Positions 1 to 8,535 of a DNA stretch of 64,000 nucleotides are shown here, piece by piece. Position 1 is the first letter of the stretch. Each line of letters begins with the position of its first letter. The position numbers and the translations under genes were made by a program. The notes below the pieces were generated by a model. The model saw only the letters and a program-made list of their open reading frames with translations. It had not been told where the DNA came from and ran no database searches. The stretch is from Brevundimonas vesicularis (GTDB lineage Bacteria; Pseudomonadota; Alphaproteobacteria; Caulobacterales; Caulobacteraceae), in assembly GCF_014204545.1 (NCBI RefSeq), contig NZ_JACHLJ010000001.1:1364001-1428000 (forward strand), in the 5' to 3' direction.

Positions 1-1957
1 TGGAGCGTTCCTCGAACCCGTTCAGGCGCACGAAGATGGTGGCGGCGTTGGAGCCGAACGAGAAGCTGGAGCCGTCCAGACCGGCGAAGGCCACGGTGCC
101 GTTCACCCCGGCGGTTCCCTGGATGATCTTGGTGGCGCGTTCCATCACCGCCTGGGTGCGATCCAGAGACGCGCCCGCCGGCAGTTGGATGACACCGATC
201 AGGAAGCCCTGATCCTGTTCAGGGATAAAGCCCGAGGGGGTGTCGACCAGACGCCAGGCGGTGAGGCCCAGAAGACCGGCATAGATGATCAGCACCAGAC
301 CGACCGTGCGCACCAGACGCGCAGTCAGGCGGCCGTAACGGTCCGACAGCCAGTCGAAGCCTTCGTTGAACTTCCGCCCTGCCCAGCCGCCATAATAGAC
401 GACCGTGCCCAGGACGCCCGGCTTGCGAGCGTGCTCGTGATCCTTCTTGTGCGGCTTCAGCAGCAGGGCGGCCATGGCCGGCGAAAGCGTCAGGGACACG
501 AACAGCGAGATGACCGAGGCCGAGGCGATGACGACCGCGAACTGGCGATAGAAGATGCCTGGGATGCCGGGCACGAACATCGTCGGCACAAACACCGACA
601 CCAGCACCAGACCGATGGCGATCAGGGCGCCGGAAACCTCCTGCATCGATCGATAGGCGGCCTCCTTCGGCGTCAGGCCCTCGCTGATGGCCCGCTCCAC
701 GTTCTCGACCACGACGATGGCGTCATCGACGACGATGCCGACCGCAAGGACCAGGGCGAACAGGGACAGGGAGTTGATCGAATAGCCCAGCGCCAGCTGC
801 ACCGCGAAGGTGCCGACCAGGGCAACGGGAATGGCGACGATGGGGATGATGGCCGCGCGCCAGGTCTGCAGGAAGACCATGACCACGATGATGACCAGAA
901 TGACCGCTTCGACCAGGGTGTGCTGAACCGACTCCACCGAGGCGGCGACGAATTCGGTCGGGTTGTAGGGCACGCCCACCTTCATGCCGGCGGGCACTTC
1001 GGACTTGAGGGCCTCGACCTCTTTCAGGACGCGGTCGGCGGTGCCCAGGGCGTTGGCGCCCGGCTGTTGCACGATCGCGATCCCGACGCCGCGCTGGCCG
1101 TCGAAGAAGCCGCGGATGCCGTAGTCCTGGGCGCCCAGTTCGATCCGCGCCACGTCGCGCAGATAGGTGACGCGGCCTTGGGCGTCCGTCTTCAGGACGA
1201 CGTTGGCGAACTCATTGGGATCGCTGAGACGGCCCTGAACCTGGACCGGCAGTTGGAAGGCGGCCGCGCTGTTAGGGAACGGCGGTTGGCCGATGGAGCC
1301 GGCGGCGGCCTGGACGTTCTGGGCGCGCAGGGCGGAGACGATCTCGGGGCCCGTCAGACCGCGCTCGGCCGCCTTGGCCGGGTCGATCCAGACGCGCATC
1401 GAATAGTTGCCGCCGCCGAACACCTGAACCGCGCCCACGCCCTCGATCCGCAGCAGACGGTCCCGCAGCGTGGAGTTGGCGTAGTTGCCGACATAGTCGT
1501 TATCCAGGGTGCCGTCGGGCGACGTCAGCCCCAGGATCATCAGGAAGCCGCTCTCGGCCTTGTTGACCACGACGCCCGTCTGGCGAACCGCCTCGGGAAG
1601 ACGGGGCTCGGCCAGCGCCACCCGGTTCTGGACCAGCACCTGTGCCGAATCCAGGTCCGTGCCGGGCTGGAAGGTCACGGTGATGGCCACCGCCCCGTCC
1701 GATGTGGACGAGGAGGAGATGTAGAGCATGTTTTCGACGCCGTTCACCTCCTGCTCGATGGGGGCGGCGACGGTTTCGGCCAGGGTCTCGGCCGATGCGC
1801 CGGGATAGGCGGCGTTGATGGTGATCGTCGGCGGCGCGATCTCCGGATACTGCGACAAGGGCAGCAGCGGATAGGCGGCGATGCCGATGATGGAGATCAC
1901 CACCGCGATCACGGCCGCGAAGATCGGCCGGTCGATGAAGAAGCGCGAGATGTTCAT
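1..1957 (-). CDS. RND efflux permease, HAE1/AcrB-MexB family (3' part outside window)
   Basis: Inner-membrane proton-driven drug exporter that works with a periplasmic adaptor and an outer-membrane channel. The reverse strand reads from ATG at 1957 and stays open to the window edge, giving about 652 of the roughly 1,040 residues usual for the family. It begins MNISRFFIDRPIFA, followed by a first membrane helix and the periplasmic porter region, then a run of helices containing VGIVVDDAIVVVENVE, the TM4 segment with the proton-relay aspartates typical of AcrB. The start lies 3 bases after the adaptor stop codon, so the two are one operon. Substrate cannot be deduced. The visible part has no frameshift. 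Confidence 0.95.
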   Translation of the reverse strand, partial: MNISRFFIDRPIFAAVIAVVISIIGIAAYPLLPLSQYPEIAPPTITINAAYPGASAETLAETVAAPIEQEVNGVENMLYISSSSTSDGAVAITVTFQPGTDLDSAQVLVQNRVALAEPRLPEAVRQTGVVVNKAESGFLMILGLTSPDGTLDNDYVGNYANSTLRDRLLRIEGVGAVQVFGGGNYSMRVWIDPAKAAERGLTGPEIVSALRAQNVQAAAGSIGQPPFPNSAAAFQLPVQVQGRLSDPNEFANVVLKTDAQGRVTYLRDVARIELGAQDYGIRGFFDGQRGVGIAIVQQPGANALGTADRVLKEVEALKSEVPAGMKVGVPYNPTEFVAASVESVQHTLVEAVILVIIVVMVFLQTWRAAIIPIVAIPVALVGTFAVQLALGYSINSLSLFALVLAVGIVVDDAIVVVENVERAISEGLTPKEAAYRSMQEVSGALIAIGLVLVSVFVPTMFVPGIPGIFYRQFAVVIASASVISLFVSLTLSPAMAALLLKPHKKDHEHARKPGVLGTVVYYGGWAGRKFNEGFDWLSDRYGRLTARLVRTVGLVLIIYAGLLGLTAWRLVDTPSGFIPEQDQGFLIGVIQLPAGASLDRTQAVMERATKIIQGTAGVNGTVAFAGLDGSSFSFGSNAATIFVRLNGFEERS

Positions 1958-1960
1958 GGC

Positions 1961-3163
1961 TTAGCCGGCCGGCAGGCTGTTGGCGAAGGAGGCGCTGGAC
2001 GCTGGCGCCGACTGGGTGACGGGCGCCTGGGACGCATCGCCGGCGACGGGTTCGATCTTGCCGTTCTTGGGCGTGACCTTCGAACCCGGCTGGGCGGCGC
2101 GTTGCAGACCCGCGATGATGACGCGGTCGGTCGGGGCCAGGCCCGAACGGACGACGCGCAAGCCCTGCACGATCGGGCCGAGCTGGACGGCCTTGGTCGT
2201 CACGGTGCCGTCGGCATTGACCACGGCGACAGTGCGGCGGGCCTGATCGGTGCCGATGGCCGAATCCGGAACCAGCAGGGCGTCATAGGCGCCGGCGCCC
2301 GCGACCTGGGCGCTGCCGAACATGCCGGGACGCAGGAAGCCGTCGGCGTTCGGTAGAATCGCGCGCAGACGGATCACGCCCGAGGCGGTGTCCACGGCGT
2401 TGTCCGAGAAGTCGAGACGGCCGGTGTGCTTGTACGTGCTTTCGTCCTGCAGGCGCACGTTGACGACCGCGCCCTGATTGGCGCCGCCCTGACGCAGGTA
2501 TTTAAGCAGGACCGCTTCCGAGCCGTCGAAGACGAAATGGATCGGGCCGCCCGAGATGATGGTGGTCAGGATGTCGCCGGCCGACGAACCGCCGGCGATG
2601 ACGTTGCCCGGATCGACGCGACGGTCGGACACGCGACCCGAGGTCGGCGCGGTGACGCGGGTGTATTCCAGGTTCAGACGCGCATTGCGGACGGCGGCGT
2701 TGCCGGCCGCCAGATTGGCCTGGGCCGCATCGACGGCCGCCTTGTTGGAATCATATTCGGCCTTGGACACAGCCTGCGAGGCCAACAGGGCCTCGCTGCG
2801 GGCCAGGTTGGCGCGGGCCAGCGACAGTTGCGACTGAGCCTGGGCCACCTGGGCCTGAGCCTGCGCCAGCGCGGCCTGCGCCGGACGCGGATCGAGGGTG
2901 AACAGCAGCTGGCCGCGCTGGACCATCTGGCCGTCGCGGAAGTGAACCGCCTGGATATAGCCGCCGAAGCGGGCGCGCACGTCCACGCTCTCGACCGCTT
3001 CGAAGCGCCCGGTGAACTCGTCCCAGTCCCGCACCTGCTGCTTCAGCGGCACAGCCACCGTCACGGGCGGCGCGCCTTGCGCGGGCGCCTCTGCCTTTGG
3101 GGAACAACCATAAAGCGCACCCGTCACCATGACGGATACCGCCGCAATCTTCAGCCCGCGCAT
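1961..3163 (-). CDS. RND efflux periplasmic adaptor (membrane fusion protein), lipoprotein
   Basis: Links the RND permease to an outer-membrane channel. About 400 aa from the chosen ATG at 3163, which has AGGGAGA about 8 bases upstream; a longer reading from 3274 has no ribosome site and runs through the operator. The N-terminus is a lipoprotein signal ending in LYGC (lipid-modified Cys near residue 19). Next come the barrel-sandwich lipoyl halves (VRARFGGYIQAV early; VTAPTSGRVSD after the hairpin), an Ala/Gln-rich alpha-helical hairpin, and a C-terminal beta-barrel and membrane-proximal domain. First gene of the efflux operon. No outer-membrane channel gene lies on this side; it may follow the permease outside the window. 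Confidence 0.95.
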   Translation of the reverse strand: MRGLKIAAVSVMVTGALYGCSPKAEAPAQGAPPVTVAVPLKQQVRDWDEFTGRFEAVESVDVRARFGGYIQAVHFRDGQMVQRGQLLFTLDPRPAQAALAQAQAQVAQAQSQLSLARANLARSEALLASQAVSKAEYDSNKAAVDAAQANLAAGNAAVRNARLNLEYTRVTAPTSGRVSDRRVDPGNVIAGGSSAGDILTTIISGGPIHFVFDGSEAVLLKYLRQGGANQGAVVNVRLQDESTYKHTGRLDFSDNAVDTASGVIRLRAILPNADGFLRPGMFGSAQVAGAGAYDALLVPDSAIGTDQARRTVAVVNADGTVTTKAVQLGPIVQGLRVVRSGLAPTDRVIIAGLQRAAQPGSKVTPKNGKIEPVAGDASQAPVTQSAPASSASFANSLPAG

Positions 3164-3227
3164 CTGCGCATCTCCCTGTCGGAGGTAAATCCCTGTCGTG
3201 CGGACAGAGGCCGATGGGGAGTCGGCC

Positions 3228-3287
3228 TTGTCAACGCGTGGTGACTTAATGGTCGGAGCCGTGGCGCTTGTCAACAGACGTTGACAA
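3228..3287. promoter_or_regulatory. Probable TetR operator between efflux operon and regulator
   Basis: A perfect inverted repeat TTGTCAAC-AGAC-GTTGACAA occupies 3268-3287, and a further copy of the half-site TTGTCAAC lies at 3228-3235, 40 bases away in direct orientation. The half-sites contain TTGACA on both strands, so they could overlap -35 elements of both divergent promoters. This fits a TetR repressor that controls the efflux operon and itself. The sites are seen directly; the regulator assignment is inferred from position. Confidence 0.65.
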
Positions 3288-3331
3288 AGCCATATGTGAT
3301 CTACGGTTATTGTCTGTGGAGTGTCATCACC

Positions 3332-3901
3332 TTGTTATGTCCCGGCCCACGCCCGAGAAACGCCGCCGCCACACGCACGGCCATTCTCGATGCTGCGCGC
3401 GAGAGATTCGCGGCCGAGAGCTATGACGACGTGGGCATGCGCGACATCGCCCGCGATGTCGGCGTCGATGCGGCCCTGATCAGCCGCTACTTCGGCTCCA
3501 AGGACGATCTGTTCCTGGCCGCGCTGGACAGTTGCGGCGACGGCAGCGCCCTTATGCAGGGCGAAAAGGCCGACTTCGGCCGGCGCGTCGCCCACGAGAT
3601 CGTCTTCGAACCCAAGAAGGCCGAAAAGCTGAAAGGCATGTCGATCATGCTGCGCTCGATCGGCTCGGCCAAGGCGTCGGAGATGGTTCAGACCACCTGC
3701 ACCCAGCGCTTCTTCGGCCCGCTGGAGGAGTGGCTGAGCGGGCCGGACGCCACGGTCCGAGCTCGGCTGCTGGCCGGCTTCATCATGGGCATGTCGGTCA
3801 GTCGCGAACTGGGCGGCGGCAGCTTCAACATCGAACCCGTTCAATGCGAGGAGATGCGCGACCGCCTGGCGCCCATTCTTCAGTCCCTGATCGACGGCTG
3901 A
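3332..3901 (+). CDS. TetR family transcriptional regulator of the efflux operon
   Basis: One-component DNA-binding repressor, about 189 aa. The N-terminal helix-turn-helix is clear (AILDAARERFAAE ... MRDIARDVGVDAALISRYFGSKDDLF), followed by a ligand-binding helical domain. No ATG exists in frame ahead of the HTH. TTG at 3332 with GGAG 10 bases upstream is the best start; an upstream TTG at 3281 would sit inside the operator palindrome. It is divergent from the efflux adaptor and shares its control region, so it most likely represses the pump until a substrate binds. Ligand unknown. Confidence 0.9.
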   Translation: MLCPGPRPRNAAATRTAILDAARERFAAESYDDVGMRDIARDVGVDAALISRYFGSKDDLFLAALDSCGDGSALMQGEKADFGRRVAHEIVFEPKKAEKLKGMSIMLRSIGSAKASEMVQTTCTQRFFGPLEEWLSGPDATVRARLLAGFIMGMSVSRELGGGSFNIEPVQCEEMRDRLAPILQSLIDG

Positions 3902-3918
3902 CCCAATCGCCGAAACGA

Positions 3919-3957
3919 AAAAGGGCGCGGAGGCTGTCCCCCGCGCCCTTTGTCTTG
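3919..3957. terminator. Intrinsic terminator between convergent tetR and sugar MFS genes
   Basis: Inverted repeat AAAGGGCGCGG / CCGCGCCCTTT with arms at 3920-3930 and 3941-3951. It is followed on the plus strand by TGTCTTGT and flanked by an A-run, so it can serve both strands. Confidence 0.75.
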
Positions 3958-3970
3958 TCTGGCGACCGGC

Positions 3971-5245
3971 TCAGTGCGAGGCGGTTGAGGTCACTTCGGT
4001 CCGCGCCTTGGTGCGGATGCAGCCGATCGCGAAGATGGTCAGGCCGACGTAGCCCAGCATCGGCACGATGAAGGCAGGCTGAAGCTTGCCGGCCGCATCG
4101 GCGATATGCGCCGCGACCTGGGGCAGAAGCGCGCCGCCGATGATGCCGAACACCAGCAGGCCCGAGGTCGCCGAAGTCGGAGCGGTCGAGCGCTCCAGCG
4201 TCAGGGTGAAGATGGTCGGGAACATGATCGAGTTGAACAGACCGATCGACAGGACGGCATAGGCCGCCGTCGGACCGCCGATTTGGCTGACGGTCAGGCA
4301 CAGGACGGCCGCCGCGACGGTGCAGCAGGCAAGGACGATGCCGGGGCGCACCTTGGTCAGGACGGCCGAACCGATGAAGCGGCCGACCATCGCGCCGCCC
4401 CAGTACAGGGCAACCATCTTGCCTGCCGTCTCGATGGGGGCGTTCAGGATGTCGGGGCTTTCCAGGAAGTTGGTCAGCATGCCGCCGATGGCGACTTCGG
4501 AACCGACGTAGAGGAAGATGGCCAAGGCGCCGAATACGGCCCACGGCGACGACAAGGCCTTCAACGGCGAGACCGCATTGTGCGATTCAGGCGCCGCCGC
4601 ATTGATCTTCTTGCGCGCTGTGAAGATGAAGACGGCGATCAAGGCGAAGAAGGCGCCCATGCCCAGGAAGGCCATGTCGATGCTGCGCAGTGACTGGGTG
4701 CGGGTCGCGGCGGTGACGACGGCGCCAGCGGCGAAGACGCCGCCCGTCAGCAGGACGTGCGAGCCCAGCCAGGGGCCGACGGTGGTGCCCAGCGAGTTGA
4801 AGGCCTGCGACAGATTCAGACGACTGGAGGCGCCCTTGGGGCTGCCCAGCTCGGCGACCAGCGGGTTGGCCGCGACCTGCAGCAGGGTCACGCCCGAGGC
4901 GATGACGAACAGGGCGATCAGGACGCCGGGATACCAGTCGGCGGCGGTGGCGGCCGGCACGATCAGGCAGCCCGCGACCATGACGATCAGGGCGCCGATG
5001 ATTGAGCGGCTGTAACCAAGCTTGCTGAGCACCGAGGCCGCTGGCAGCGACATCAGCCCATAGGCGATGAACCAGGCGAAGGTCGTCAGGAAGGCCTCGG
5101 CGTTGTTCAGGTCGAACACCCGCTTAACCGCCGCGATCAGCGGGTCGATCAGCGAGGTGGCGAAGCCCCAGGCGAAGAACAGCGTGGTGACATAGGCGAA
5201 GGCCAGGCCTGCGCCCTGGCGTTTTCCGGCGTCCGGAACGGTCAT
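3971..5245 (-). CDS. Sugar MFS transporter, FucP/GluP type
   Basis: Inner-membrane proton/sugar symporter of 424 aa, about 12 membrane segments. The N-terminus (FAYVTTLFFAWGFATSLIDPL) and the motif QVAANPLVAELG are typical of the fucose/glucose/galactose permease group. The ATG at 5245 has a GGGGGA site upstream. It lies just downstream of the TonB receptor on the same strand but behind that gene's terminator, so it is probably transcribed separately. In this context glucose released from maltodextrin is a likely substrate; this is inference. Confidence 0.9.
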   Translation of the reverse strand: MTVPDAGKRQGAGLAFAYVTTLFFAWGFATSLIDPLIAAVKRVFDLNNAEAFLTTFAWFIAYGLMSLPAASVLSKLGYSRSIIGALIVMVAGCLIVPAATAADWYPGVLIALFVIASGVTLLQVAANPLVAELGSPKGASSRLNLSQAFNSLGTTVGPWLGSHVLLTGGVFAAGAVVTAATRTQSLRSIDMAFLGMGAFFALIAVFIFTARKKINAAAPESHNAVSPLKALSSPWAVFGALAIFLYVGSEVAIGGMLTNFLESPDILNAPIETAGKMVALYWGGAMVGRFIGSAVLTKVRPGIVLACCTVAAAVLCLTVSQIGGPTAAYAVLSIGLFNSIMFPTIFTLTLERSTAPTSATSGLLVFGIIGGALLPQVAAHIADAAGKLQPAFIVPMLGYVGLTIFAIGCIRTKARTEVTSTASH

Positions 5246-5384
5246 GAAGGATCCCCCAGTGAAATCGAACGGCCGCGCTGTGGTCGCGCGGTTCTCATCC
5301 TTCTTGGTTCGGACATCGCGAAAGGCGCGTCCAGCCGAAAAGCGCGCTTTGTAACGAAACTTTTCCGCCGAGCCGGGGCGCAGG

Positions 5385-5419
5385 CAAAGAAAAGGGCCGC
5401 CTCGCGAACGCGGCGGCCC
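5385..5419 (-). terminator. Intrinsic terminator after the TonB-dependent receptor
   Basis: Reverse strand: stem GGGCCGCC / GGCGGCCC (arms 5412-5419 and 5394-5401) followed by TTTTCTTTG. It lies 26 bases past the receptor stop codon. Confidence 0.8.
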
Positions 5420-5444
5420 AAGTTTGCTCAGAAGAGAGGGGAAA

Positions 5445-8246
5445 TCAGAACTTGTAGTTCAGCCCGACTGCGAAGGTGCGGCCGTAGTGCTGATAGTCGA
5501 TGGTCCGGCGCTCATCGCCGTTCTCGAAGGTCTTGAACGGCTCGTCGGTCAGGTTGTTGACCTGAGCCAGAACCGACAGGCTTTCCAGCGGACCGGACTG
5601 GAACTCATAGCCGACCTGGGCATCGACGACCGTTTCAGCCGCCACCGAACGCAGGGTGCGGCCGTTGCCGAAGCCGGCGACCTCGCCCAGGTAATCCGAG
5701 CGATAGCGGGCCGAGATCCGCGACTGGAAGCCGTAGCGCTCATAGTAGAGCGAACCGTTGATCACGTTTTCCGACAGACCCGGCAGAGCAGTCGGGGCCT
5801 GGGTCGGATCGGGCTGGACCTCGCTGTCCGTGGTTGAGGCGCTGAACTGGGCGCCGAAACCTTCCAGAGCCGGATGGAAGATGTCGAACGGCGCCGAGAT
5901 CGACAGTTCAAGACCCTTGATCCAGCCACCTTCGCCGTTGTCAGGCGCGCCGACCAGGCCCTGGCGCAACGCAGGCTCGGGGTTGGTGGGCGAAATCACG
6001 CCGATGGGATAGCCCGTGAAGTCGAAGATCTGGTTGCGGTTATAAACGTAGCTTTCCAGGTTCTTGTAGAACGCCGCCAGCGAGATGTAGCCCTTGCGGT
6101 TGGCGAAATACTTCTCGAACGACACGTCGATGACGTCCGCGATGAACGGCCGCAGTTCCGGATTGCCGCCGCCGCCGCCCCAGGGGGAACGGTTGATGTC
6201 GGTCGATTGGGCCAAGCTGGGGTTATAGCTGTAGTTCCGCGAGGCGCGCATATCGTCCATGCGCGGACGCGCTAGGGTGCGCGAAACCGCCAGACGCGTG
6301 AACATGTCCTCGCCGGCTTCCAGGATGAAGTTCGCGCTGGGCAGGATCTCCAGATATTCGTCGCCGCCCGTCACCGCGATGGTCTCGGAGACGCCCGGTC
6401 CGACCTGACGCGCCGAGAAGCCGCTGGAGCTTTGATCGGTATAGACGAACTGCATGCCGACATTGCCGGTCAGGGCGCGGCCAAACAGATTGTGATCGAT
6501 GTTGGCGCGGACATAGGCGGTTGAGACCTTTTCCGTCACCTCCCAGTTGCCGGCGGTGACGTCGGCGTTCGGGTTGCGGATGCGGTTCAAGGCGCCGCTG
6601 TTAACTAGGCCGAGAGCGTCATAGCTCAGCACGGCGCTGATGCCGAGATAGCCAAGGTCGGTCGGGTCCAGCAGGAAGGCCGAGGGCACGGTCAGATCGC
6701 CGCCACCGGGGACGCCGAGATAGAACTGATCGTTGACGAAGCTCTTCTGACGCTCGGTGTAGTTGACGCCGAAGTCGATCGACTTGAACGGGCTCTGGTG
6801 CAGTTGGCGCGTGACCGAGAAGCGGGCCGCCTTCAGTTCGTCCTCGATGGACGGCGTGTTCAGATAGCCGGCCTGACCTTCAGGGATCACGTCGCCGCCC
6901 CAGCCCTGCGGGCTGGTGATGCGGATCAGGTTCGGATCGGCGTAGTTCAGACGGCTGGTGAAGCGAGTGACGCCGTCGTCGGTCAGTTCGAAACCCAAAG
7001 TATCCAGCGCGCCGTTGATGTTGCGGCCGGTGCCGGCGTTGGTTTCCAAAATAATGTCGTTACGCTCGACCTTTGAATAGCTGAGGTCCAGGTTCGCCGA
7101 CCAGTCGTCGCTGATCGTGAACTCAGTGTTCCAGCCCAAGGCGGTGATGTTGCTGTCGCGCTTGTTCAGGTCGTTGCGGACGACACCCTTGATGTTGTCC
7201 CAAGTACCGGCGACGATCAGGCCGTCCTGCACGGTGTAACCAGGGCGCAGCGCGGGGCCAGGACGGCAGATTGCGGACGGCACGTTCACGGTGCAGTCAC
7301 CGGAAGAACCGCCCCAAGCCAGTGGGAACTCGATGCCGCGCAGAACCTGGGTGTTCTTGAACTCGGAATAGAAGGCGTCGATCGTGGAGTGGATGCGGTC
7401 GTTCGGGCGCCATTCCAGCACGCCCATATAGCCGTCGCGCTCCAGCTCCGACGACATCACATAGGGCTTCACGCCGCCGGTCAGCAGATTGCCGTCCGTG
7501 TAGTTGGGATAGCCCCAAGCATTGAAGCGCTCGGACTGATAAGGCGAGCTCATGTGGGCGTAGCCCAGGGCCACGCCCAGCGTGCCGTCCAGGAACTGAT
7601 CGATGTAGGAGATGGTGTAGCGGTCGCCGTTGTCGGTCGTACCCGAGTTCAGGGCGCCGATCTCGTTCCACTCATGACGATAGTTCATCGCGATGGCCTG
7701 GCGGCCATAGGCCAGCGGGCGAACGGTGCGCAGGTCGACGGTGCCGCCCAGACCTTGGCCGATCAGGGCCGCGTCCGGGGTCTTGTAGACGACGACGCTA
7801 TTCAGCAGTTCGGCGGGGAATTGGTCGAACTCGACGCCGCGGTTGTCGCCGGTGGTGACCAGTTCGCGCCCATTCAGCAGGGCGGTCGTGAAATCGGGGC
7901 CCAGGCCACGGATGGAGATCGCCTGGCTGCGGCCGTCGAGGCGCTGCATCGTTACGCCCGGAAGGCGCGCCAGGGATTCGGCGATCGAGACGTCCGGCAG
8001 CTTGCCGATGTCTTCGGCCGAGATGACTTCGACGATCGAGGTGTTGTTGGCCTTGGCCGAGATCGCGGCCTCGATCGAACGGCGAATGCCGGTGACGACG
8101 ATCTCATCGACCTGTGTCGCCTGATCGTCGGCCTGCGTTGTCGCGGCGGCGGTTTGTGCGTGGGCCGAGCCGACCGCCATCAGGGCGGCTGCGCCGAAGG
8201 CGACGCCGGATAGCAGGCGCGCGCGCCGGTTGAGACGTTGGAACAT
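5445..8246 (-). CDS. malA: TonB-dependent receptor, maltodextrin type (MalA-like)
   Basis: Outer-membrane active transporter, about 933 aa. The chosen ATG at 8246 has AGGGAGG six bases upstream; longer readings have no ribosome site. Order: cleavable signal peptide ending SAHAQ, TonB box-like DEIVVTG, plug domain (SIAESLARLPGV ... ISIRGLGPDF), 22-strand barrel, and a C-terminal YKF that ends in the aromatic residue usual for outer-membrane barrels. It neighbours amylases, alpha-glucosidases and a LacI gene, as in the Caulobacter crescentus malA region, which supports maltodextrin uptake. The symbol rests on context and family, not on a direct alignment. A putative LacI operator lies about 50 bases upstream. 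Confidence 0.88.
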   Translation of the reverse strand: MFQRLNRRARLLSGVAFGAAALMAVGSAHAQTAAATTQADDQATQVDEIVVTGIRRSIEAAISAKANNTSIVEVISAEDIGKLPDVSIAESLARLPGVTMQRLDGRSQAISIRGLGPDFTTALLNGRELVTTGDNRGVEFDQFPAELLNSVVVYKTPDAALIGQGLGGTVDLRTVRPLAYGRQAIAMNYRHEWNEIGALNSGTTDNGDRYTISYIDQFLDGTLGVALGYAHMSSPYQSERFNAWGYPNYTDGNLLTGGVKPYVMSSELERDGYMGVLEWRPNDRIHSTIDAFYSEFKNTQVLRGIEFPLAWGGSSGDCTVNVPSAICRPGPALRPGYTVQDGLIVAGTWDNIKGVVRNDLNKRDSNITALGWNTEFTISDDWSANLDLSYSKVERNDIILETNAGTGRNINGALDTLGFELTDDGVTRFTSRLNYADPNLIRITSPQGWGGDVIPEGQAGYLNTPSIEDELKAARFSVTRQLHQSPFKSIDFGVNYTERQKSFVNDQFYLGVPGGGDLTVPSAFLLDPTDLGYLGISAVLSYDALGLVNSGALNRIRNPNADVTAGNWEVTEKVSTAYVRANIDHNLFGRALTGNVGMQFVYTDQSSSGFSARQVGPGVSETIAVTGGDEYLEILPSANFILEAGEDMFTRLAVSRTLARPRMDDMRASRNYSYNPSLAQSTDINRSPWGGGGGNPELRPFIADVIDVSFEKYFANRKGYISLAAFYKNLESYVYNRNQIFDFTGYPIGVISPTNPEPALRQGLVGAPDNGEGGWIKGLELSISAPFDIFHPALEGFGAQFSASTTDSEVQPDPTQAPTALPGLSENVINGSLYYERYGFQSRISARYRSDYLGEVAGFGNGRTLRSVAAETVVDAQVGYEFQSGPLESLSVLAQVNNLTDEPFKTFENGDERRTIDYQHYGRTFAVGLNYKF

Positions 8247-8297
8247 GGTCATCCTCCCTGGGGCTGACCGCGATTCTGAACGTCGCGATCTGAAGCC

Positions 8298-8320
8298 GTC
8301 GCAAAAATATGCAAATCTTT
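8298..8320. promoter_or_regulatory. Putative LacI operator upstream of the TonB receptor
   Basis: AT-rich motif GCAAAAATATGCAAATC in an otherwise GC-rich region. It resembles the motifs at 8471 and 13043, the other two control regions of the locus, with core GCAAAAT..TGCAAAT. Confidence 0.5.
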
Positions 8321-8470
8321 TGGAATGTTGCAAGCAGTTAATGCGGAGGTCTGATTTCCGTCGCACTTCCCGCTGCTTTACAGCCCGCTGAGGTCCGAGT
8401 GTGTGCGGTTTCGCGCTGTTTCCATGACGCATTGCAGCATTTCAGCGACGCGTTGACAGCTCCGTTCATT

Positions 8471-8492
8471 GCTGCAAAATCTTGCAAATCGA
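8471..8492. promoter_or_regulatory. Putative LacI operator upstream of the alpha-amylase operon
   Basis: GCTGCAAAATCTTGCAAATC. It shares the GCAAAAT..TGCAAAT core with the sites at 8298 and 13043 and lies about 45 bases before the amylase start. Confidence 0.55.
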
Positions 8493-8535
8493 TCTGGAAG
8501 GCTTTGCACTTTCTAGACGCAAGGGAGTGAGCGTC

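Noticed and set aside
185-2356. Long plus-strand open frame of 723 codons
   Set aside because: It lies antisense to the RND permease and adaptor; composition is His/Asp/Gly/Arg-rich as expected for reverse reading of GC-rich genes, and no motif is present.
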